Shown: positions 6,706 through 10,315 of the stretch, in pieces
Position numbering within the stretch: position 1 is the stretch's first letter
Layout of the letters: every line of letters begins with the position of its first letter
Assembly: GCA_016198945.1 (NCBI GenBank)
Contig: JACQHO010000192.1
Span: forward strand, 1 to 10,315
Origin: Nitrospirota bacterium
GTDB taxonomy: Bacteria; Nitrospirota; Nitrospiria; JACQBZ01
Reading direction: 5' to 3'
Length of the DNA: 10,315 bases
Position numbers and translations under genes: made by a program
Notes under the pieces: model-generated
Database searches by the model: none
Seen by the model: the letters and a program-made list of their open reading frames with translations, nothing else
What the model was told of the DNA's origin: nothing

Positions 6706-7487
6706 CGAAACCCCGTATCCGGAAACCGGTCCAGTGGATCCGCAAACAACCGGTGCGCCGCGCGATAGAAAATACTCATGGCGTAATGGCCTCCTCCCCC
6801 GCCCCAGCTCCCTCCCCGGATCACCTTCAACCCCGCGCCGTACAATGGGCTGGGTTTCGAGTTTCCCGGATAGGATTGATACCCGTCCTCCACCCACTCC
6901 CCGGCATTTCCGACCAGATCATAAACCCCGTAAGGACTCTTCCCGGATTCAAACCGGCCGACCGGTAGTGTATCATTGGCCTCGGAATCGCCCGTGTTCG
7001 CGCGTCCGGCCTCGTACTGATTCCCCCAGGGGTATTCCAGTCCGTCCGGCCCGCGCGCGGCCTTTTCCCATTCGAGCTCGGTCGGCAGCCGCTTGCCGGC
7101 CCAACGGCAGTATTGAGCCGCGTCGTACCAGCTGACAAACGTCACGGGGTGGCGCTCCCGCCCCGGAGGGACCGCCCCGTTTTTCCAGATGGGCGGGGTC
7201 CGGTTTCCGGTTTGATCCGTAAAAATCTTATATTCGGCCTGCGTCACTTCATAACGATCGATGGCGAAGGTCGGGAGTTGCGGCGTTCGCCGGGGATGCT
7301 CATCCTGATAGAGCGGCCGGACCATTCCCATCTGGGCGCCGATCCCTTCGGTATCGACTCTATCGCTCCCCATGACAAAGGTTCCGGAAGGGATCGCAAC
7401 CATCCCCTCCGGAACCGAGAGACCGGAACAACCGCAAACCAATCCGACCACCATCATCCATCCCGTTTTCTTCAGCCTGTCAGTCAC
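6687..7487 (-). CDS. SUMF1-domain protein, probable lipoprotein, lacking the FGE catalytic cysteines
   Basis: The fold family is that of formylglycine-generating enzyme (FGE) and relatives. The 266-residue product has a short basic N-terminus, a hydrophobic segment and LVCGCSG (16-22), so a lipid-modified Cys20 (or Cys18) is likely, placing the domain in the periplasm or outer membrane. The SUMF1 domain (about 28-266) shows MVAIPSGTFVMGS, DRYEVTQAEYKIF, HPVTFVSWYDAAQYCRWAGKRLPTE cut here at LPTE, EWEKAARG, YPWGN, GVYDLVGNAGEWVED, RGGSW and GFRC. At the site where true FGE has C-x4-C (CNRYRC), this protein reads SIFYRA (238-243), with Ser and Ala for the two cysteines. It should therefore not generate formylglycine by the known mechanism; a binding or structural role is inferred. 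Start: GTG at 7487 with GGGAG 4 bases upstream, overlapping radC by 8 bases. Confidence 0.85.
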   Translation of the reverse strand: MTDRLKKTGWMMVVGLVCGCSGLSVPEGMVAIPSGTFVMGSDRVDTEGIGAQMGMVRPLYQDEHPRRTPQLPTFAIDRYEVTQAEYKIFTDQTGNRTPPIWKNGAVPPGRERHPVTFVSWYDAAQYCRWAGKRLPTELEWEKAARGPDGLEYPWGNQYEAGRANTGDSEANDTLPVGRFESGKSPYGVYDLVGNAGEWVEDGYQSYPGNSKPSPLYGAGLKVIRGGSWGGGGGHYAMSIFYRAAHRLFADPLDRFPDTGFRCAKSL

Positions 7488-8190
7488 CGATCTCCCATCC
7501 CTGATCCGCAAAACTGAAATAGTTTCCGTCGCCGATCACGATATGATCCAAAACCTTGATGCCCATGACTCTCCCGGCCTTCACAAGTCGCCGTGTCAAT
7601 TCCCGATCTTCCGGGCTGGGCGCGGGATCGCCGCTGGGGTGGTTATGCAGAAGGATGACGGCGGATGCGGATTCCTTCACAGCCGGCTTGAACACCTCGC
7701 GCGGATGAACGATATTCAGTGAAAGGCTGCCGGTGGATATGGTCATCTCCTTGAGCAGCCGGTTCTTTCCGTCAAACATCAAGAGATTGAAAACCTCTTT
7801 TTTCATCTCCCGAAGCAGCGGATGATAGTGGTGATAGATGTCCCGGCTTGAAAGAGCGCGCAGTCCTGTGTTGAGCGGTTGAGCCATCGACCGGCGTCCC
7901 AGTTCGAACGAAGCCAGGATCTGCGAGGCCTTGGCCGGACCGACGCCGCTCACGGAACACAGCTCGGAGACAGTCGCCTGTTTTAGCGCAGCCAATCCGC
8001 CGAACTGTTTTAGAAGATGATGGGCCATCTCAAGCGCGGAGCTCTTCTGACGGCCGGTTCGAAGCAAAATCGCCAGAAGCTGCGCATCGGACAACATTTC
8101 CGGCCCGTGCCGAATCAATCGCTCACGCGGCCGTTCAATTTCAGGCCAGTTTTTTATCCATTTCGCCGTATTCGCCTTCAAACTTTTCAT
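7480..8190 (-). CDS. radC: RadC / UPF0758-family JAMM-domain protein
   Basis: RadC-family proteins have a JAB1/MPN (JAMM) metalloprotease-like domain of unresolved function; the old link to DNA repair in E. coli is disputed. The 236-residue protein starts with the typical RPRERLIRHGPEMLSDAQLLAILLRTG (positions 20-46), then a helix-hairpin-helix (SGVGPAKASQILA, about 81-93), then the JAMM domain with metal ligands H182, H184 and D195 in HNHPSGDPAPSPED. KEVF near 131-134 supplies the conserved glutamate region. The C-terminus has VLDHIVIGDGNYFSFADQG, also usual. Start ATG at 8190 has AGGAG 7 bases upstream. It is the first gene of a radC-SUMF1-ROK string with overlapping frames and is divergent from the zinc-ribbon gene. 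Nothing mobile-element-like surrounds it, so this looks like a chromosomal copy. Confidence 0.93.
   Translation of the reverse strand: MKSLKANTAKWIKNWPEIERPRERLIRHGPEMLSDAQLLAILLRTGRQKSSALEMAHHLLKQFGGLAALKQATVSELCSVSGVGPAKASQILASFELGRRSMAQPLNTGLRALSSRDIYHHYHPLLREMKKEVFNLLMFDGKNRLLKEMTISTGSLSLNIVHPREVFKPAVKESASAVILLHNHPSGDPAPSPEDRELTRRLVKAGRVMGIKVLDHIVIGDGNYFSFADQGWEIGD
7492..7496 (-). promoter_or_regulatory. Shine-Dalgarno that decides the GTG start of the SUMF1 gene
   Basis: GGGAG on the minus strand ends 4 bases before the GTG at 7487. An in-frame ATG at 7511 lies further upstream inside radC and would put eight extra residues in front of the signal segment. The GTG gives a compact lipoprotein signal (MTDRLKKTGWMMVVGLVCGC), so this site supports it. 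The ribosome site lies within the last codons of radC, consistent with translational coupling. Confidence 0.6.
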
Positions 8191-8284
8191 CGATCTTCTC
8201 CTCTGAAATATGTAGTCCGTTACTTAAGAGACTTACAAATTTTGGCACAAACCTGAAGACATATTATTCATGAAAAGCACAAAA

Positions 8285-8312
8285 CTTATAAATTAATTAA
8301 TCTTTTCAACAA
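8285..8312 (-). promoter_or_regulatory. Possible weak promoter for radC-SUMF1-ROK
   Basis: In the 203-base intergenic region (8191-8393) the minus strand has TATAAG (8290-8285, 5 of 6 to the -10 consensus) with TTGTTG (8312-8307, 3 of 6) 16 bases upstream. The spacer is AT-rich. It would give a leader of roughly 85 bases. This is the best candidate I can find for the radC operon, but the -35 match is poor and the call is tentative. It lies just upstream of the opposing sigma-54 promoter. Confidence 0.3.
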
Positions 8313-8315
8313 GGT

Positions 8316-8373
8316 TGACAACTGCTCAAAAATGGCATATCGCTTGCACTAAGGTATGGGCGAGCAGTTCACA
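8316..8373 (+). repeat. Inverted repeat bracketing the sigma-54 promoter
   Basis: AACTGCTC (8320-8327) and GAGCAGTT (8362-8369) are perfect 8-base inverted copies; extending outward, TGACAACTGCTC (8316-8327) and GAGCAGTTCACA (8362-8373) match at 10 of 12 positions. The 34 bases between them contain the -24/-12 promoter and the predicted start site. The half-site centres are 46 bases apart. This could be a paired operator that closes the promoter by looping or by a bridging repressor, although chance cannot be excluded for an 8-mer. Confidence 0.5.
8333..8348 (+). promoter_or_regulatory. Sigma-54 (-24/-12) promoter of the zinc-ribbon gene
   Basis: TGGCATATCGCTTGCA matches the sigma-54 consensus TGGCAC-N5-TTGCA at all core positions: TGGCA, TTGCA, and the invariant GG (8334-8335) and GC (8346-8347) with the required spacing. 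Start of transcription would be about 8359, a 35-base leader before the ATG at 8394. A TTGACA at 8315-8320 has only TATCGC at 17 bases, so a sigma-70 reading is poorer. Sigma-54 promoters need an AAA+ activator; no activator gene or clear upstream binding site was identified in the window. Confidence 0.72.
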
Positions 8374-8377
8374 ACGC

Positions 8378-8384
8378 AAGGAGG
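8378..8384 (+). promoter_or_regulatory. Strong Shine-Dalgarno of the zinc-ribbon gene
   Basis: AAGGAGG is the full anti-16S-complementary sequence, placed 9 bases before the ATG at 8394. It is the strongest ribosome site in the window and argues for efficient translation once the gene is transcribed. Confidence 0.85.
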
Positions 8385-8393
8385 GGAACTCCC

Positions 8394-8585
8394 ATGAAAT
8401 GTCCAAAATGTAACGGGTTGATGTTCATCGAACGGTTCGCGGATTACTTCCTGACATTTCACGCATGGAAATGCGTCAACTGCGGCGCCATCATGGATCA
8501 GACCATCTTATCCAACCGCGCCAAGGGCGCCGAAATGGAGCTGCAGCTTCAAACGGTGACGACCGACGAGCATTATAAAGACTGA
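8394..8585 (+). CDS. Small CxxC...CxxC zinc-ribbon protein of unknown function
   Basis: A 63-residue cytosolic protein with two knuckles, CPKC (C3, C6) and CVNC (C27, C30), which should bind one zinc ion as a ribbon; the stretch between them is hydrophobic and aromatic (FADYFLTFHAWK). The 33-residue tail after the second knuckle is polar and acidic and ends EHYKD. From memory, similar mini-proteins with the MKCPKCxG opening and an AWKCxNCG second knuckle are frequent in Nitrospirota and some other phyla, mostly annotated hypothetical; I know no function for them. It is the only plus-strand gene here, with its own sigma-54-like promoter, strong ribosome site and terminator, so it is a self-contained transcription unit. 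Reality as a gene is well supported; regulation of RNA polymerase or nucleic-acid binding would be speculation. Confidence 0.9.
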   Translation: MKCPKCNGLMFIERFADYFLTFHAWKCVNCGAIMDQTILSNRAKGAEMELQLQTVTTDEHYKD

Positions 8586-8601
8586 TCACGATACCGATTC
8601 C

Positions 8602-8641
8602 AAAACGGGTTCTCCGTCATAAGCGGCGAGCCCGTTTTTTT
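8602..8641 (+). terminator. Rho-independent terminator, probably bidirectional
   Basis: AAAACGGGTTC (8602-8612) pairs with GAGCCCGTTTT (8628-8638) through one G-U wobble. Inside, CCG (8614-8616) and CGG (8624-8626) extend the stem. A run of seven T follows from 8635 to 8641. It lies 16 bases after the zinc-ribbon stop. On the minus strand the same stem is followed by only four T, so it may also serve the convergent lipoprotein gene less efficiently. Confidence 0.88.
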
Positions 8642-8662
8642 ATGCCCGGAATCCCGACTCAT

Positions 8663-8681
8663 CGTGGAGAAATCTCCCACG
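8663..8681 (-). terminator. Small hairpin just after the lipoprotein gene
   Basis: CGTGG (8681-8677 on the minus strand) pairs with CCACG (8667-8663), and AGA with TCT inside it, leaving one bulged G and a two-base loop. It lies 2 bases past the lipoprotein stop but no T-run follows directly, so it is more likely a 3'-end-stabilising stem, with the stem at 8602-8641 acting as the actual terminator. Confidence 0.45.
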
Positions 8682-8683
8682 CC

Positions 8684-9301
8684 CTAAGGCTCCGCGCAGC
8701 TGAAGGTAAAATTGAACTCCCGATCTTGATCCTCCCCGGAAATCCGGACCCCTTTGAAGCTCATGGAGACCTTCCGGCATTTTTCCGGGGGCATTTTTCG
8801 AAACAGGAGGATTCCGGTTTCGGAACCCCCGGGAGGAATCTCACCGCTCTTTAATCGCACCTGTCGAATCTTCCCCATTTCGTCTTTGATGACCGAAAGC
8901 GGCCGGGGCAACACAAGCGCCGCCTCATCCGAGGATCCTCTCGACCGGTAATAATCCAGACTCTCCTCCACCGAAAGAACGGCATAAGACGTCCGGTCGT
9001 CATCTAAAATATCGGCGGCCTGACCGTCAAGGGCCACCGTACGGGAGGTCCGGTTCCGGATCGTCACTTCAAATGCGGTGTAATAGGCCGAGAGATCAAT
9101 GCCCAAACGCTCCCGCTCCGGGTTCCGTATCCCCGTCGTCTCGACCGGTTTGATCTCGACGATCACCTGGTTCGAGGCGGTTGAAGCATCCGACTCGGAC
9201 GCGATGGGATTAAGATAAGGCGCCCGTGTCGCACACGCCGAGGGCAGAAGGAGACAGAGGACAAAAATCCAAGAGGCGCGCGCTGAATGGGATATCATCA
9301 T
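8684..9301 (-). CDS. Predicted lipoprotein or exported protein, function unknown
   Basis: I do not recognise this family. From the ATG at 9301 the product has 205 residues: a short N-terminus, a hydrophobic core (WIFVLCLLLPSA) and Cys23 in PSACATRAP. The -3 residue is Pro rather than Leu, so the lipobox is atypical; ordinary signal peptidase I cleavage near ACA is an alternative. The mature part is rich in alternating beta-type stretches (VIVEIKPVETT, YYTAFEVTIRNRTSRTVAL, KVSMSFKGVRI, EFNFTFSC) like an immunoglobulin-type beta sandwich. Two late cysteines (in PEKCRKV and FSCAEP) could form a disulfide. An ATG at 9316 is in frame, but it lies only about five bases after the predicted start of transcription and has no ribosome site, so I chose 9301. 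It is transcribed from its own consensus promoter and is convergent with the zinc-ribbon gene. Confidence 0.8.
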   Translation of the reverse strand: MMISHSARASWIFVLCLLLPSACATRAPYLNPIASESDASTASNQVIVEIKPVETTGIRNPERERLGIDLSAYYTAFEVTIRNRTSRTVALDGQAADILDDDRTSYAVLSVEESLDYYRSRGSSDEAALVLPRPLSVIKDEMGKIRQVRLKSGEIPPGGSETGILLFRKMPPEKCRKVSMSFKGVRISGEDQDREFNFTFSCAEP

Positions 9302-9308
9302 CGGAGCA

Positions 9309-9312
9309 TCCT
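9309..9312 (-). promoter_or_regulatory. Shine-Dalgarno that decides the lipoprotein start
   Basis: AGGA on the minus strand ends 7 bases before the ATG at 9301. Together with a predicted transcription start near 9321 it gives a normal short leader of about 20 bases. The alternative ATG at 9316 would be almost leaderless. A further ATG at 9298 directly follows and would change only one residue. Confidence 0.55.
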
Positions 9313-9327
9313 GCATGAAATGGCGTC

Positions 9328-9356
9328 ATTATAATCAATCCGGGATGGCCTGTCAA
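9328..9356 (-). promoter_or_regulatory. Perfect-consensus sigma-70 promoter of the lipoprotein gene
   Basis: On the minus strand TTGACA (9356-9351) and TATAAT (9333-9328) are both exact consensus hexamers and are separated by exactly 17 bases. The start of transcription is expected near 9321. The -35 hexamer contains the TGA stop codon (9355-9353) of the upstream glycosyltransferase gene. Full consensus is rare and suggests strong constitutive expression, unless a repressor occupies the site. Confidence 0.85.
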
Positions 9357-10315
9357 AAAGAGGATGCCGTTTTTTCGATCAAAGCGCAGGCGCGCTCCGC
9401 CCCGTTTTCGGTCCGAACCTGGGTGGAAACACCGGCGGCCCGATCGCGGATTTCCGGATCGGCAAGGAGGGCCGAGAGATGGTCGGTCAGTTTTCCTGCC
9501 GTGACATCCGAAAAAGGAATGGCCCGCGCGACCCCGAGCCGGACCGCGCGGCGCGCGTTGTCGGGCTGATCAAACGCCACGGGAACGACAAGCATCGGTC
9601 GTCCGGCAGCCAAGGCCTGGGACAGCGTCCCGACGCCGCCGGGATGAACGATGACCGACGCGCCGGGAAAGACCTCTGAGTAAGGAAGATAGTCAAACCG
9701 TTTGACTCGTTCGGATCCATCGAATCCATCCGATACCGATCCGCCCGTGACCAGAATCGCCCGGCGGTTTAATCGCCTCGCCGCCTCAAAAGCCTTGGCG
9801 AAGAAATCCCCCGGATCCATCGAGACCGATGAGCCCAGGGTGAAGACGATCGGCGGCTCGCCGGACTCGAGAAAAGCGTTCAATTCACCGGCCGCCGCGC
9901 CGGAGGAAGGCGGCCCGTCGTAACGCGCGAAGCCGCAGACTTCGGTGTTCACCGGCCAGTCGGGCTGCGGTTCCGCGAGCCGGCTTGAGAAAAGCGCGAG
10001 ATTCATGCGCGGAGAAAACTGGCCCTCAAACATCGCAGGATGTTTTGCGCGCGGCAGCCCGATCTCGGCGCGCAGATCATGAAGGGGCCCCTCCCAGGAC
10101 GCGGTCATGGCCTTCGCCAGGCCGAGCACTCCGCGATACAGGGCCCTGCTGAACCGGCACAGCGGATACATCCATGGAGCGGCCGGGATCAGGGACGGAT
10201 CGTGGGCCGAAAAAAAACTCATCGGCGATAAAACGGTCGAGATCCACGGCAAGCCCCGCTTTTCAGCCACGAGGGGCATCGTGAAGGTCATCGGATGCGA
10301 TACCAGAAGGTCCGC
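9353..10315 (-). CDS. GT1/MGT-type UDP-glycosyltransferase (5' end beyond window)
   Basis: This is a GT-B-fold glycosyltransferase of the UGT/MurG-like superfamily (family GT1), which transfers a sugar from a nucleotide donor to a small or lipid acceptor. The visible 320 residues start in the N-terminal acceptor domain (ADLLVSHPMTFT, then GLPWISTVLSPMSFFSAHDP), so the gene continues beyond the right edge and an ATG at 10291 is internal. The C-terminal donor domain has VFTLGSSVSM (about 157-166), the linker FDYLPYSEVFPGASVIV, and the signature HPGGVGTLSQALAAGRPMLV with DQPDNARR (249-256); the histidine-glycine motif and the DQ pair are donor-sugar contacts in GT1 enzymes. Donor and acceptor cannot be predicted; sterol/hopanoid, carotenoid or macrolide-type acceptors occur in this group. 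The stop lies within the -35 box of the next gene's promoter. Confidence 0.88.
   Translation of the reverse strand, partial: ADLLVSHPMTFTMPLVAEKRGLPWISTVLSPMSFFSAHDPSLIPAAPWMYPLCRFSRALYRGVLGLAKAMTASWEGPLHDLRAEIGLPRAKHPAMFEGQFSPRMNLALFSSRLAEPQPDWPVNTEVCGFARYDGPPSSGAAAGELNAFLESGEPPIVFTLGSSVSMDPGDFFAKAFEAARRLNRRAILVTGGSVSDGFDGSERVKRFDYLPYSEVFPGASVIVHPGGVGTLSQALAAGRPMLVVPVAFDQPDNARRAVRLGVARAIPFSDVTAGKLTDHLSALLADPEIRDRAAGVSTQVRTENGAERACALIEKTASSF

Noticed and set aside
6706..6897. N-terminal extension of the ROK kinase from an ATG at 6897
   Set aside because: It would lie inside the SUMF1 gene in another frame and add 64 residues without family resemblance; the kinase domain starts properly from 6705.
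7480..8190. radC as a sign of a mobile or defence island
   Set aside because: No integrase, transposase, restriction or toxin-antitoxin gene and no att-like repeat lies nearby; neighbours are ordinary chromosomal genes.
8243..8258. Second sigma-54-like element (TGGCAC) in the same intergenic region
   Set aside because: There is no TTGC at the -12 distance; only the -24 half is present.
8315..8343. Sigma-70 promoter TTGACA-17-TATCGC for the zinc-ribbon gene
   Set aside because: The -10 matches only 3 of 6 bases, while the overlapping -24/-12 element fits at every core position. A dual promoter is possible but not supported.

Overview
The window is GC-rich, gene-dense chromosomal DNA from a diderm (Gram-negative-type) bacterium. 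Outer-membrane protein assembly (BamA, Skp/OmpH) and lipid A synthesis (LpxD, FabZ, LpxA, LpxI) establish the cell plan. The use of LpxI, the zinc-ribbon mini-protein and the general style would fit Nitrospirota or a neighbouring phylum, but this is an impression from memory and no marker here settles the taxonomy.

Region 1 (1-5745, minus strand) is an envelope-biogenesis operon read right to left: promoter (5717-5745), bamA, skp/ompH, lpxD, fabZ, lpxA, lpxI, with lpxI running off the left edge. BamA inserts outer-membrane proteins and Skp chaperones them. LpxA and LpxD add hydroxyacyl chains to the UDP-sugar precursor of lipid A. FabZ supplies the fatty-acid elongation pathway that competes for the same hydroxyacyl-ACP, and LpxI hydrolyses the UDP-diacyl-sugar. 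The lpxD/fabZ, fabZ/lpxA and lpxA/lpxI junctions are all 4-base ATGA/GTGA overlaps, which points to translational coupling.

Region 2 (5746-8190, minus) is a compact trio in transcription order: radC, a SUMF1-domain putative lipoprotein, and a ROK sugar kinase. The reading frames overlap by 8 and 19 bases, so they are probably co-transcribed. The SUMF1 protein lacks the catalytic cysteine pair of true formylglycine-generating enzymes.

Region 3 (8191-8641) is the most distinctive. An AT-rich divergent intergenic region carries a near-consensus sigma-54 (-24/-12) promoter bracketed by a perfect 8-bp inverted repeat. It drives a lone 63-residue CxxC...CxxC zinc-ribbon protein with a strong Shine-Dalgarno and its own intrinsic terminator, making a self-contained and apparently tightly controlled single-gene unit.

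Region 4 (8642-10315, minus) holds a predicted lipoprotein of unknown function with a fully consensus sigma-70 promoter (TTGACA-17-TATAAT), and the 3' part of a GT1-family glycosyltransferase gene that enters from the right edge. The -35 box of the lipoprotein promoter overlaps the glycosyltransferase stop codon. The bamA promoter likewise begins directly after the ROK stop codon.

No tRNA, rRNA, CRISPR array, transposon or prophage gene was seen.
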